From Sulfurimonas hongkongensis (lineage in GTDB: Bacteria; Campylobacterota; Campylobacteria; Campylobacterales; Sulfurimonadaceae): 64,000 nt of DNA. The position numbers and the translations under genes are program-made. The first letter of the stretch is position 1, and every line of letters starts with the position of its first letter. The notes below the pieces were generated by a model that saw only the letters and a list, made by a program, of their open reading frames with translations, did no database searches and was not told the origin of the DNA. The DNA is taken from positions 1 to 64,000 of the forward strand of contig NZ_AUPZ01000002.1 of the NCBI RefSeq assembly GCF_000445475.1. Reading direction: 5' to 3'. This document shows positions 34,166 through 43,213 of this stretch, one piece after another.

Positions 34166-35395
34166 TTGAAAAAACTACTTTTTTTAACAACTATTTTAAA
34201 CACTCTACTTTTTGCTTCATTTGATGGAACTATAATAGATAAAGATACATTGAAACCTATATCAAAAGCTATTATAAGTGACTCTAAAAAGAGTATTTAC
34301 TCAGATGAAAATGGTTTTTTCTCGATTTTAAGTGATGAAAAAAAGTACCATGCTAAAGCTTATGGATACAGGCCTCTTAGTTTTAGTCAAGAGCAAAACC
34401 AAAGTATTATAGAGCTAGAATCTATAAAGATAAAAGCACTATATCTTACCTTTTGGGGTGCAAATATACACTCAAAAACAGTTGCAAGAGCCTTGAAAAT
34501 CATTGATAAAACAGAAGTAAATACTCTTGTTGTAGATGTAAAAAATGAGTATGGTTCAACTAGCTTTAGAACCACATTTGCAAAGGCAAATGATTATGGA
34601 GCTAGCAAAGATAGAACTATAGGTAATATAGAAGACTTTATAAAACTTATGAAGTCAAGAAATATCTATCTTATAGCTAGAGTTGTGGTCTTTAAAGATG
34701 AGCTTCAAGCGTCAAATAATGAAGAGTACGCCATAAAAGATGAAGATGGTTCTATTTGGAGAAACCATGATAAAATGGCATGGGTTGATCCATTTGATAA
34801 GAGAAGTCACGATTACACTATCTCTATAGCCGAAGAAGCTGCTAAAGTTGGCTTTGATGAGATAAACTTTGACTACATCCGCTTTCCTGCAAAAGCCAAT
34901 CTTAAACTAAAAAAAGAGAGCACTGAAGAAAATCGCTTAAAAGCGATAGAGACATTTTTAAGTTCAGCCCAAGATAGACTTAGAAAATATGGAGTTTTTA
35001 TCTCTGTTGATACTTATGGAAATATCTGTTGGGAGAGTGGTGATAATGGCATTGGTCAAAGTGTTGCCTCACTTGCAAAGCATAGTGACTATATCTCGCC
35101 AATGCTCTATCCATCAGGCTTTGCTAGTGGAAGTTTTTACTTTGAACATCCATCAGAACACCCTTATGAGGTAATTAGACGAAGTATAATAAACATACAT
35201 GACACCATAGATCCAAATCGAATTAGACCGTGGTTACAATACTTTAAAGATTATGCTCACAAAAAAAGATCTTACAATAAGTTTGAGGTTACTGAGCAGA
35301 TAAGAGCATCAGATGATACAAATACAAGTGGTTGGATGTTTTGGTCACCATCTAGCAGATATCACAAGTGTTACTTTAAAGCGTCCATAGAGTAA
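34166..35395 (+). CDS. Secreted putative glycoside hydrolase (DUF4015 type) with N-terminal beta-sandwich
   Basis: This protein has about 409 residues. It begins with a signal peptide (LKKLLFLTTILNTLLFAS), then a carboxypeptidase-regulatory-like sandwich (FDGTIIDKDTLKPISKAIIS, residues about 20-85). A TIM-barrel of the DUF4015/GH13-like type follows: LYLTFWGANIHS, TLVVDVKNEYG, VGFDEINFDYIRFP, DYISPMLYP and GWMFWSPSSRY. The acidic residues in FDEINFDYIRFP are the expected catalytic region. An upstream TTG at 34133 gives a longer product, but it would bury the signal peptide, so I prefer TTG 34166. The substrate is unknown. The 3' end overlaps the convergent peptidase gene by 25 bp. Confidence 0.85.
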   Translation: MKKLLFLTTILNTLLFASFDGTIIDKDTLKPISKAIISDSKKSIYSDENGFFSILSDEKKYHAKAYGYRPLSFSQEQNQSIIELESIKIKALYLTFWGANIHSKTVARALKIIDKTEVNTLVVDVKNEYGSTSFRTTFAKANDYGASKDRTIGNIEDFIKLMKSRNIYLIARVVVFKDELQASNNEEYAIKDEDGSIWRNHDKMAWVDPFDKRSHDYTISIAEEAAKVGFDEINFDYIRFPAKANLKLKKESTEENRLKAIETFLSSAQDRLRKYGVFISVDTYGNICWESGDNGIGQSVASLAKHSDYISPMLYPSGFASGSFYFEHPSEHPYEVIRRSIINIHDTIDPNRIRPWLQYFKDYAHKKRSYNKFEVTEQIRASDDTNTSGWMFWSPSSRYHKCYFKASIE

Positions 35396-36060
35396 AGTCT
35401 TCTCTCTCTTATATCTTTTCTGACTCTTAAAGAGTCTGTAAAATAGGTCTCAACTAGAGCATGAAAGGCTTTTGAGTGGTTCATGTGAACTAAGTGAGAA
35501 AGTTCATGAACCACCACATAGTCAATCTGCTCTTTGCGTAGTTTTAAAAGATTTGTATTTAGCGTTATAACGCCTAAAGAGTTGCAACTTCCCCATCTAC
35601 TTTTCATTTTTTTAAACTTTAATTCTTGATATTTTAGATTCATAATGCTTGAGTAGTGCTCTACTCTTTTAGTTAAGTAGCTCTTTGCATGCTCTTTATA
35701 AAAGTTATCATAACATCTAAGTATATTTTCTCTTGTTGGTTTTCTCAAATTGCAAAGAGAGTTACGAAGTATCTCAGCATCTTTAGTGTCAACACTATAA
35801 ACCTCTCCAAAGAGTAGGACTTCATCTTCTAGATTTATCTCTATTGGTCTATTTTGCTTTTGCTTTAAAAGCTGTTTTCTTATCCAACTCTCTTTTTTTC
35901 TAAGCAAATCATTTATATAGATTTTTGATTTACTAGAAGTTTTCAAGATAACTTTAGCCTCGCTTGTAACGCTTATATAGCTGTTTTTAAGAGTTTTTTT
36001 ATGAACATGAGTGATGCTCAAATCTTTAAAGCTTATCTCACTCGTATGCAATTGGATCAC
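35371..36060 (-). CDS. YgjP-like zinc metallopeptidase domain protein (DUF45)
   Basis: This 229-residue cytosolic protein of the M48-related YgjP/WLM group has the zinc motif [11 protein letters not shown] in the last third, preceded by [21 protein letters not shown], which is diagnostic of the family. Its substrate is unknown; relatives are often near restriction or repair genes, but here it is coupled to queC with a 23-bp overlap. Confidence 0.9.
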   Translation of the reverse strand: MIQLHTSEISFKDLSITHVHKKTLKNSYISVTSEAKVILKTSSKSKIYINDLLRKKESWIRKQLLKQKQNRPIEINLEDEVLLFGEVYSVDTKDAEILRNSLCNLRKPTRENILRCYDNFYKEHAKSYLTKRVEHYSSIMNLKYQELKFKKMKSRWGSCNSLGVITLNTNLLKLRKEQIDYVVVHELSHLVHMNHSKAFHALVETYFTDSLRVRKDIRERRLYSMDALK

Positions 36061-36712
36061 TTATTCCTGCTAACTTAAAACCACGAAGTCTTAGCCTGCA
36101 GCTATCACAAACTCCACAAGCTTTTGTCTCATTTTTGTAACAACTCCAAGTAAGTTCAAGAGGCACTTTTAACTCTAATGATGCTTGAACTATTTGTGAT
36201 TTTGATAGATGTACAAGTGGCATTTTTATCTCTAGAGCTGTTTCATCTTTTGTTCCAAGGTTTATAGAGTTTTGCATACTTTTTATAAATGTGTCCGTAC
36301 AATCAGGATAGCCACTACCATCTTCTTCTACAACTCCGATGCTGATGGTACTAGCACCCTCTTTTTCTGCAATAGCTGTTGCTATGCTTAAAAAGATGCC
36401 GTTTCTAAAAGGAACATAGGTTGAGGGAATACCATCTTCAATCCCGCTTGTTTGAACTTCTATCCCTTTGTCTATAAGAGCAGATGCTCCGATTTTAGAG
36501 AAAAAATCTAAATCTAGATTGTATCTCTCTTTAACCCCTAAATCTTTGCATATCGCATCAAAACACTCTAACTCTTTGTTTTGTGTCAGTTGAGAGTAGT
36601 TAAAATGTAAGGCAATTATCTCATAACCCTCATCTCTCATCATGTATGCACTAAGAGTTGAGTCCATTCCGCCACTCATAATACAGAGTGCTTTTTTTTC
36701 TTTTGTTTTCAT
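36038..36712 (-). CDS. queC: 7-cyano-7-deazaguanine synthase
   Basis: This 224-residue ATP-dependent enzyme converts 7-carboxy-7-deazaguanine to preQ0 in queuosine biosynthesis. It has the PP-loop [11 protein letters not shown] (residues 13-23) and the zinc site CGVCDSC preceded by CYKNETKA near the C-terminus. The other queuosine genes are not in the window. Confidence 0.94.
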   Translation of the reverse strand: MKTKEKKALCIMSGGMDSTLSAYMMRDEGYEIIALHFNYSQLTQNKELECFDAICKDLGVKERYNLDLDFFSKIGASALIDKGIEVQTSGIEDGIPSTYVPFRNGIFLSIATAIAEKEGASTISIGVVEEDGSGYPDCTDTFIKSMQNSINLGTKDETALEIKMPLVHLSKSQIVQASLELKVPLELTWSCYKNETKACGVCDSCRLRLRGFKLAGISDPIAYE

Positions 36713-36769
36713 AAAAAGATTTTAACATAAGTAAAAAATATTTTAATATTAAATCAAAGACTTTGTGTA

Positions 36770-36775
36770 TATAAT
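36770..36775 (+). promoter_or_regulatory. -10 box of the YjfB-like gene
   Basis: TATAAT in a TGTATATAATG context, 26 bp upstream of the ATG at 36802, with AAGGAG between. Confidence 0.65.
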
Positions 36776-36801
36776 GACATATTAAGCAAAAAGGAGAAAC
36801 T

Positions 36802-36990
36802 ATGGAAGTATCGTCTAATATGTCACCTACTACAACTGCTCCTACAGAGAGCGGAAAAGATCCTATGAAAAAAGCACTAGAAGTTCAAGAACAACAAGTT
36901 CTAAAAGTTCTTGATAGTGCAAATGAGCTATCTAAGGAGATGAATGCTCAAAAAACTGGTATGGGTAAAAACTTAAATATTACCGGTTAA
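36802..36990 (+). CDS. Small YjfB-like putative motility protein (62 aa)
   Basis: This short, Met/Gln/Glu-rich, helical protein has the core MKKALEVQEQQVLKVLDSAN, which resembles the YjfB 'putative motility protein' family. That family has no known mechanism and appears in flagellated bacteria. It has its own promoter, a good AAGGAG site and a terminator, and is clearly a separate transcription unit despite its size. Confidence 0.7.
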   Translation: MEVSSNMSPTTTAPTESGKDPMKKALEVQEQQVLKVLDSANELSKEMNAQKTGMGKNLNITG

Positions 36991-36994
36991 CTTT

Positions 36995-37024
36995 AAAAAC
37001 AGGTGCTTTATTTTGCCTGTTTTT
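36995..37024 (+). terminator. Intrinsic terminator after the YjfB-like gene
   Basis: AAAAACAGG (36995-37003) pairs with CCTGTTTTT (37016-37024); the T-rich right arm ends the stem. Confidence 0.8.
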
Positions 37025-37047
37025 GACAAAATATAAGCCACGTTAGA

Positions 37048-37053
37048 TATAAT
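37048..37053 (+). promoter_or_regulatory. -10 box implying a leaderless ybeY transcript
   Basis: TATAAT ends only seven bases before the ybeY ATG (37061), so transcription should start at or next to the first base of the start codon. Confidence 0.55.
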
Positions 37054-37060
37054 CCCACTT

Positions 37061-37480
37061 ATGATTGAACTTAATAATAAAACCACTCTAAATGTAAATG
37101 AAGAGTTTTTAAACACCATTGCTACAACTCTTACAGACAAAGAAATAGAGTTAATTATCACAGATGAAAAAGAGATACAAAAGATAAACAAAGAACATAG
37201 AGGAGTTGACGCTCCAACCGATGTTTTGAGTTTCCCTTATGAAGAGATGCCTATGAGTCCTTTGGGGAGTATAGTTATCTCCGCTTCGCATGTATTGGAA
37301 CTATCAAAAGAACTAGGTCACACTAGTGATGATGAGTTAGCTCTGCTTTTTATACATGGAATCTTGCACCTTCTAGGATATAACCATGAGGAAGATAGTG
37401 GCGAGATGAGAGAAGAAGAGATTAGACTAATAAATAAATTTGAGCTCCCAAATAGTTTAATAGTTAGAACACAAGGATAA
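37061..37480 (+). CDS. ybeY: Endoribonuclease YbeY (16S rRNA 3' maturation)
   Basis: This 139-residue zinc-dependent ribonuclease, involved in 16S rRNA processing and 70S quality control, has the metal motif HGILHLLGYNH (three His) near residue 105 and PTDVLSFPYEE upstream of it, both diagnostic. There is no Shine-Dalgarno before the ATG and a consensus -10 box sits immediately upstream, consistent with leaderless expression. The exchanger gene follows after 2 bp. Confidence 0.94.
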   Translation: MIELNNKTTLNVNEEFLNTIATTLTDKEIELIITDEKEIQKINKEHRGVDAPTDVLSFPYEEMPMSPLGSIVISASHVLELSKELGHTSDDELALLFIHGILHLLGYNHEEDSGEMREEEIRLINKFELPNSLIVRTQG

Positions 37481-37482
37481 CA

Positions 37483-38400
37483 ATGGATTTTATAATTTTC
37501 ATAGTTGCAATGTCGGCTCTTATATATGGAGCTGACTTTGTTATAAAAGAGTCAGAGAGAATCGCACTTCATTTTAACATATCCCATTTTGTCATAGGTG
37601 CCACACTTGTAGCTTTTGGAACATCACTGCCTGAGATGGCAGCTTCTATGGTGGCAGCATCGCAAGATAAGAGCGATATGGCGGTTGCAAATGTTGTTGG
37701 AAGTGTTATTTTTAATATTACGCTGGTATTAGGTGTAGTCTTTTTCATTAGTAAAAAAATGTACCCAAAAAGAGATCTTTTTTTACTTGATAGTGCTTGG
37801 ATAATTGTACCTTTAGTACTCTTTTTCTTGATGGTTCAAGATGGAGTAATTGGAAGAGTTGATGGGGTTTTATACCTTCTTTTGATGGTATCTTACTTGG
37901 TATTTTTGTTCAATGACCCAAAAGCAGATTTAGGCGTAGAGCCTACAAAAGAAAAATTTAGCTGGACTAAACCTATTTTACTACTTATTGTCGGGTTTAT
38001 CTTAACTATTGGTGGGGCTAACTTTGTTGTTGAGAGTGGCACAGAAATAGCTAGAACTTTTGGTGTAAGCGAGTGGATTATAGGAATCTTTTTAATCTCT
38101 TTGGGAACCTCTTTGCCCGAGTTAGTAGTCTCCTTAGTAGCTATCAAAAAAGGAAATGCAGAGATGAGCATTGGAAATATTATAGGCTCAAATGTTGCAA
38201 ACTTCTCTATGGTTTTAGGTGCAGCATCTCTTGTAAATCCACTAACGGTAGACCTTGTGGCTACAAAATATGATATGTTGATAATGATAGCAGCATCAGT
38301 TGCGCTTCTTTTTATCTTAGCAAACAGACTCTACAACAAAGCAGGAGCAATATTTTTGTTGATTATACTAGCACTTTTTATTCAGAATGCTCTTGTGTAA
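37483..38400 (+). CDS. Calcium/sodium antiporter (YrbG/CaCA family)
   Basis: This 305-residue inner-membrane exchanger has about ten hydrophobic helices and two inverted alpha-repeats, each with the ion-site motif GTSLPE (near residues 46 and 206). They are preceded by GATLVAF and GIFLISL and followed by NVVGSV and NIIGSN. It exchanges Ca2+ or a similar cation for Na+ or H+. It is co-transcribed with ybeY. Confidence 0.92.
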   Translation: MDFIIFIVAMSALIYGADFVIKESERIALHFNISHFVIGATLVAFGTSLPEMAASMVAASQDKSDMAVANVVGSVIFNITLVLGVVFFISKKMYPKRDLFLLDSAWIIVPLVLFFLMVQDGVIGRVDGVLYLLLMVSYLVFLFNDPKADLGVEPTKEKFSWTKPILLLIVGFILTIGGANFVVESGTEIARTFGVSEWIIGIFLISLGTSLPELVVSLVAIKKGNAEMSIGNIIGSNVANFSMVLGAASLVNPLTVDLVATKYDMLIMIAASVALLFILANRLYNKAGAIFLLIILALFIQNALV

Positions 38401-38411
38401 CAACAAAATTT

Positions 38412-40196
38412 CTACTCTTTTATATACTTAAGTTCTAATAGCTTATTGTATATTTTTGAGACTATCTCTCCCGCAGCTGAACCGCCATGTCCGCCGTGCT
38501 CAACCATTGCTAAAACTACATACTTTGGATCTTTGTATGGTCCATAGCTTGTAAACCAAGCGTGAGAGCGAGTATAGTACTCCATTTCATGTTCTAAAAC
38601 TCTATCTTCAATATCTTGCATAATTCCAATAACCTGAGCAGTTCCAGTCTTTCCAGCTATGGTTACTTTTGAGCTTAGATAGTGCGTAGCTGTTCCTCTT
38701 GGATGATTACATACCTCATACATAGACTTCTGTATAAGAGGTAGTTTATCAAGTTCATCCGCTGTTAAAACATCTGTAGTTTCAGGTTTGTACTCTTCAT
38801 CTCCTATGTACTTTGCAAAGTGTGGAGTAGGAAGTTTTGAAGTAGCCATAAGTGCAGTAAATTGAGCTATTTGCATAGGAGTTGTTAAAAAATCACCCTG
38901 ACCTATTGAAGTATTTACAGTCTCACCTATAAACCAAGGCTTATTATATTTATTTCTCTTCCACTCACGAGATGGAACTATTCCTATAAACTCATTTGGC
39001 AAATCCACACCTGTTTTTTTACCAAGTCCATATCTCATAAGTCCATCACTCATTTTTTTTATACCAACTTGCAAGCTTCCTTTGTAAAAATAATCATCGC
39101 AACTCTCTCTGATGGCTTTTATAAGTCCAGTTTGTCTATGCCCTCTTTTTTTCCAGCATCTAAATACACGCTTTCCAAGAGGCATCGAAGCTCTACAGTC
39201 TACAGTCCAAGATTTATCTAACTCAGTTGTTATATATATGAGTGCAAGTCCCATTTTTATGGTTGAACCTGGTGGATAAAGTCCATTTACAAGCTTGTTA
39301 GTAAATGGTTTGTCCAGGCTATTTGATAGTTTATCCCACATCTCATAAGAGATGCCAGATACAAAAGTGTTTAAGCTATATTCTGGATAACTACTAGCTG
39401 AGAGTATTGCACCATCTACACCCATAACTATAACTGCTCCAGCCTTTTTATCAAAGAGTGAAGATATATATTTTTGAAGCTCTATATCTATGTTTAGGGT
39501 TAGTTTTCTATCCTCATCTGCACTCTCATATGATAGCTCTTCTATCTCTTGATTGTTAGCATTTACTTTTACATATCTTTGCCCTGGTTTTCCTTGAAGG
39601 TAAGTGTTATAGTACTTTTCTAGTCCTGATTTTCCAGTATACCCGATGAGCTCAAGTAACTCATCATTTTGAATATCTTTTTTATTTGCACGAGAGACAT
39701 AGCCTATAGCATGCGCACCTATTTCTCCGTAAGGATAGTATCTCTTTGGAGCTGGAACTATATTTATATTTTCTCTTAGACTCAAAATTGAATATACTGG
39801 CATAATGTCTTCATAAGAGATAAAATGAACTATATCTATAAAGTCATGATTGTAGTAAGAGTCTTTTTTTATATAGTTTTTTATAAGATTGTCTTTTTTA
39901 AGAACTGGGATAAGTCTTACTAAGTTATCTATTTCTTCATTAAAATTTTCAATATTACTCTTTAGCCTTAAATGTGGACGAAGCTGAATCTTAAATCCTA
40001 GCTTATTTATAGCTATAGGTCTATTATTTCTATCTACTATCTCACCTCTTACAGGTGCTATTTGTTCATTTTTAATGGTGTTTGAATAAGATAGTCTCTC
40101 ATAATAAGTGTTTGACTCTACAGCTAAAAAAAAGACGCGAACAACTAGGGTTAACCAAGTGATGGCAAAAAAAGCGATAATAAACTTGATTTTCAT
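38412..40196 (-). CDS. mrdA: Penicillin-binding protein 2 (elongasome transpeptidase)
   Basis: This 594-residue class B PBP has an N-terminal anchor (residues 5-25), the dimerisation domain starting RGEIVDRNNRPIA, and a transpeptidase domain. The domain has the nucleophile motif LYPPGSTIKM (Ser-x-x-Lys), a Ser-x-Asp/Asn-like SCDDYF, and KTGTAQV. It crosslinks lateral-wall peptidoglycan with RodA/MreBCD. It overlaps the upstream MreD-like gene by four bases and is the last gene of the envelope operon. Confidence 0.94.
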   Translation of the reverse strand: MKIKFIIAFFAITWLTLVVRVFFLAVESNTYYERLSYSNTIKNEQIAPVRGEIVDRNNRPIAINKLGFKIQLRPHLRLKSNIENFNEEIDNLVRLIPVLKKDNLIKNYIKKDSYYNHDFIDIVHFISYEDIMPVYSILSLRENINIVPAPKRYYPYGEIGAHAIGYVSRANKKDIQNDELLELIGYTGKSGLEKYYNTYLQGKPGQRYVKVNANNQEIEELSYESADEDRKLTLNIDIELQKYISSLFDKKAGAVIVMGVDGAILSASSYPEYSLNTFVSGISYEMWDKLSNSLDKPFTNKLVNGLYPPGSTIKMGLALIYITTELDKSWTVDCRASMPLGKRVFRCWKKRGHRQTGLIKAIRESCDDYFYKGSLQVGIKKMSDGLMRYGLGKKTGVDLPNEFIGIVPSREWKRNKYNKPWFIGETVNTSIGQGDFLTTPMQIAQFTALMATSKLPTPHFAKYIGDEEYKPETTDVLTADELDKLPLIQKSMYEVCNHPRGTATHYLSSKVTIAGKTGTAQVIGIMQDIEDRVLEHEMEYYTRSHAWFTSYGPYKDPKYVVLAMVEHGGHGGSAAGEIVSKIYNKLLELKYIKE

Positions 40197-40645
40197 AAGA
40201 TGCTCACTATAAAAAATTCAATGACTATGTAGTATATGATATAGTAGTTAAGCCCAGGCATTGGTAGTAGAAATATGTTTGAGAGGAGTGTTAAAAAGAG
40301 ATAAAAACCAAGGTATGAAAGCAGTACAAAAGAGGCTTTTATGCAAGAATTGCAACTAAAAATTTTTTTTAGTCTTGGAAGTACAAACTTATAAATTAGT
40401 CCTAAGTAGATGATGGAGCTAAATAGAGGATAGCCCATCTGAGATTCAAAGATAATTAAACAAAAAGCACATAAAAAGATATATAGTGAATCTTTCTTCT
40501 TTAAGGCATCAGCAAAAAGTAGAAAAAGTACCCCAAAGAGTGGAGGCAAAAAAAGATAGATGCTACTTAGACTCTCATAGACTATAAAGAGTGCTACATA
40601 AACAAATGGTACTAAAGAGTTTTGATTAGAGATACTTCGTTGCAT
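40193..40645 (-). CDS. Small polytopic membrane protein, MreD-like by position
   Basis: This 150-residue protein has four or five hydrophobic helices and few charged residues. Sequence alone does not give a family. MreD, the small rod-shape membrane protein, typically sits just ahead of mrdA and has this size and topology, so an MreD role is a positional inference. An integral membrane gene occupies the same slot in Campylobacter. Confidence 0.7.
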   Translation of the reverse strand: MQRSISNQNSLVPFVYVALFIVYESLSSIYLFLPPLFGVLFLLFADALKKKDSLYIFLCAFCLIIFESQMGYPLFSSIIYLGLIYKFVLPRLKKIFSCNSCIKASFVLLSYLGFYLFLTLLSNIFLLPMPGLNYYIIYYIVIEFFIVSIL

Positions 40646-41070
40646 ACTGGAAAATGTTTACACTTTATACAATCGGCCCAAATTTTATGTTCGGGAAGGG
40701 ACTCTTTTGGGATCTCTACAAAACCTAATCTCTCAAAAAAAGCTTGTCTATATGTTAGACATAACACTTTTTGAAGTCCTAAATTTCTTGCTTCATCTAC
40801 GCAAGTATTAACTAGATTTTCTCCTATTTTTTGACCTCTAAAACCCTCTTTTACAATGAGAGATCTTATCTCTGCTAAATATTCAGTATGGATATGTAAG
40901 GCACAAAAACCCAAAAGCTCATCATCCTTAAAGCATAGTGTATATGAGCGAATATTTGTAGCAACTTCATCACTACTTCTGTTTAAAATTATCCCTGATT
41001 CTATCTCTGGGAGCACTAATTCTTGCATAGCTGCGATATCACTCAGTCTTGCTTTTTTATAAGTTATCAT
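40612..41070 (-). CDS. GNAT acetyltransferase, N-acetylglutamate synthase-like
   Basis: This 152-residue single-domain GNAT protein has the acetyl-CoA loop VKEGFRGQKIGENLVN (R/Q-x-x-G-x-G/A equivalent) near residue 75. The C-terminal FFERLGFVEIPKESLPEHK and WADCIKCKHFPVCNE resemble stand-alone N-acetylglutamate synthases (ArgA/ArgO-like) of arginine synthesis. It overlaps both neighbours, suggesting co-transcription within the envelope operon. Confidence 0.82.
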   Translation of the reverse strand: MITYKKARLSDIAAMQELVLPEIESGIILNRSSDEVATNIRSYTLCFKDDELLGFCALHIHTEYLAEIRSLIVKEGFRGQKIGENLVNTCVDEARNLGLQKVLCLTYRQAFFERLGFVEIPKESLPEHKIWADCIKCKHFPVCNEVSLIKTL

Positions 41071-41681
41071 ACTTTATCTTCTTCAAATAAAATATCATAT
41101 ATAGTTGCTATAACCTTGTGTATCCCCTTTTTCTTTGAGCTAGATACCATCATTGCATTAGGAAACTTTTGTTTTAGTGCATTCTGCTCTTTTTGATTTA
41201 ACTTATCCACTTTTGTAAAGATTTGAAGGATTACTTGATTTTCTTTAATATTTGCAAGTAAAAATTGACTTACAGAGGTATCAATATCTAAATCAGGATG
41301 CCTACAATCAACTAAATGCACAAAAAGCTTAATTTGCTCTCTTTTAGAGATATAATCAGTTAGATTTTTCTCCCACTCATGCTTCATAGATTTTGAGACT
41401 TTAGCATAACCAAATCCGGGCAAGTCCACAAACTTAGCTACTTTTTTTTGCATAGTATCTCTATCTATAAAAGTAACATCAAAGTAGTTTATAAGTCTTG
41501 TTTTTCCCGGAGTTGATGAGACTTTTGCAAGTCCTTTATGATTTGTCAGTGCATTTAAAAGTGAACTTTTACCAACATTTGAGCGAGCCATAAAGACAAC
41601 CTCATTTTGCTCTCGTGTATCTGGTGCTGCTTCTATATTTGGAGCAGATGTTATAAACTTTGCATCAATGATCTCTATCAT
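41067..41681 (-). CDS. engB: Ribosome biogenesis GTPase YsxC/EngB
   Basis: This 204-residue essential GTPase for 50S assembly has G1 ARSNVGKSSLLN, G3 DLPGFGYA and G4 TKVDK. Sequence upstream is open, but the added residues would be a Lys/Arg string overlapping lptA. The ATG at 41681 has AAGAGAAA before it and gives the family N-terminus (MIEIIDAKFITSAP). Confidence 0.93.
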   Translation of the reverse strand: MIEIIDAKFITSAPNIEAAPDTREQNEVVFMARSNVGKSSLLNALTNHKGLAKVSSTPGKTRLINYFDVTFIDRDTMQKKVAKFVDLPGFGYAKVSKSMKHEWEKNLTDYISKREQIKLFVHLVDCRHPDLDIDTSVSQFLLANIKENQVILQIFTKVDKLNQKEQNALKQKFPNAMMVSSSKKKGIHKVIATIYDILFEEDKV

Positions 41682-41682
41682 A

Positions 41683-42186
41683 TTATTTCTCTTGCTTTTT
41701 TTCTGTTTTTTTAGTCGTGTTGTCTTCTTCTTTTTCAATCTTAAATATCATAATAACAGGCTCTTTTTTTGCACCTTTAGCATAAGCTTTACCCTCAATA
41801 GTTTTAAGTACAACTTCATCACCAATAATCTCTTTTTTTTCATCAAGTTGCTTTAGATGCACATCTGTAAAAAAGTGATACTCTTTTAGATTTGGCATAT
41901 ATATAACTTTTTGTGCAACGCCCTCGTACAAAGAACCCTCTTTTGTCTCTATATGAAAAGAAACGTTTCCTACTGCTATATACTTTTTAGGTTTATGAGC
42001 TGAATCAGTATAGACTGTTACTTTTGTAGCATTAAGTTCATCATTTCTTCTTACTATATTAACATTCCCTTCAAATACAGAGATTCCACTCTTCTCATCT
42101 CCATCAAACTGATCAGCTTTTATCTTTATCTCTTGTGAGATTAAAGAAGACGCTAAAAAAACACTCAAAACCATTAAAATTTTCAT
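41683..42186 (-). CDS. lptA: Lipopolysaccharide transport periplasmic protein LptA (OstA-like)
   Basis: This 167-residue protein has a signal peptide (about residues 1-17) and the OstA beta-jellyroll (IKADQFDGDEKSGISVFEGNV, VYTDSAHKPKKYIAVGNVSF). It bridges LPS from LptC to the outer-membrane translocon. The tail is Lys/Glu-rich. It follows lptC after 2 bp, in the kdsC-lptC-lptA-engB order of Campylobacter. Confidence 0.9.
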   Translation of the reverse strand: MKILMVLSVFLASSLISQEIKIKADQFDGDEKSGISVFEGNVNIVRRNDELNATKVTVYTDSAHKPKKYIAVGNVSFHIETKEGSLYEGVAQKVIYMPNLKEYHFFTDVHLKQLDEKKEIIGDEVVLKTIEGKAYAKGAKKEPVIMIFKIEKEEDNTTKKTEKKQEK

Positions 42187-42188
42187 AA

Positions 42189-42728
42189 TTATCTCTCTTT
42201 TATCTGATATTTAGCTACTACATTTTTAGATTTAATTTTTCTATTTGCATTATCATAAACTAAAGAAGTTCCTATAACTCTGTTTTTGTCTCTATACATT
42301 ATATAATCTTTTTGAGTCTTTGCTATAGCAATTTTTTTATTATATATGGCCTCTTGTGACTCAAAAACTAAACCATCTTCTCTATTATAGATAACATTTC
42401 CAACTAAATCAATAATCTCTTCTTTGTCTCTGTAAAGCCCATTGTCAGCTCGTATATTTGCAAGAAGTTCTTTTGAATTATCTGTATAGCTTATGTTTGT
42501 GACATTATATCTATTTGAATACCTTGTAGTTTTAGAGCCTTTCATAATTGTGATGAGTTTGTCTTGATTTAACTCATGCAAAACAAAAGAGTCAAGCTCA
42601 AAAAGAGGGACATCAACAAAATTTTGTTCTGCAACATATTGAGGTTTAAAGCCAATATATATCATAAGCAGACCAATAGCGATGAAGACAAAAAAGGCAT
42701 TTATATTCAAAATATCTCCTATATCCAA
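42189..42728 (-). CDS. lptC: LPS export system protein LptC
   Basis: This 179-residue, single-anchor periplasmic protein (hydrophobic residues about 7-27) has an LptC beta-jellyroll region (VPLFELDSFVLHELNQDKLI, GNVIYNREDGLVFESQEAIY). It connects the LptBFG transporter to LptA. It overlaps kdsC by 10 bp. Confidence 0.88.
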   Translation of the reverse strand: MDIGDILNINAFFVFIAIGLLMIYIGFKPQYVAEQNFVDVPLFELDSFVLHELNQDKLITIMKGSKTTRYSNRYNVTNISYTDNSKELLANIRADNGLYRDKEEIIDLVGNVIYNREDGLVFESQEAIYNKKIAIAKTQKDYIMYRDKNRVIGTSLVYDNANRKIKSKNVVAKYQIKER

Positions 42729-43213
42729 ACTCTCATAAAATCTTCTCTTTGGTTATTATCATCAACCAAAATATCAATCATCTCTCTTACCACACCATCG
42801 CCACCTTTTTTCTCTAAGACTATCTTTACTATCCCTTTTATCTCTTTTACACCATCACTTGGAGCAAAACTTTTTTTTACTAATTTTAGCATATGGTAGT
42901 CATTTAAGTCATCGCCAATAGCTGCTACCTCACAAAAGCTAAGCCCTAAAGATTCTATAAGCTCTCTTAAGACTCTTTGTTTATCCTTTACACCTTGATA
43001 AAGGTGCTTTATACCTAGTTCTTTGGCTCTTCTAGTTACTATATTGGATTTTCTTCCAGTGATGATAGCTACATGGTTTCCCATCTTTATCCAAGAGCTA
43101 ATAGCGAGTCCATCTTTTACATTAAAACTCTTACTCTCAACGCCATCATTTGAATAGATAAGCTTACCATCGCTTAAACAACCATCAACATCTAAGACAA
43201 TAAGTTTTATCAT
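42719..43213 (-). CDS. kdsC: 3-deoxy-D-manno-octulosonate 8-phosphate phosphatase
   Basis: This 164-residue HAD-family phosphatase has the catalytic DVDGCLSDG (Asp8, Asp10), then IITGRKSN and IGDDLNDYHML. It dephosphorylates KDO-8-phosphate for LPS core synthesis. The small C1-type tetramer length and its place next to lptC support the assignment. Confidence 0.92.
   Translation of the reverse strand: MIKLIVLDVDGCLSDGKLIYSNDGVESKSFNVKDGLAISSWIKMGNHVAIITGRKSNIVTRRAKELGIKHLYQGVKDKQRVLRELIESLGLSFCEVAAIGDDLNDYHMLKLVKKSFAPSDGVKEIKGIVKIVLEKKGGDGVVREMIDILVDDNNQREDFMRVWI

Noticed and set aside
36802-36990. Dismissing the 62-codon gene as noise
   Set aside because: It has its own -10 box, AAGGAG site, terminator and a YjfB-like core, so it is kept as a gene.
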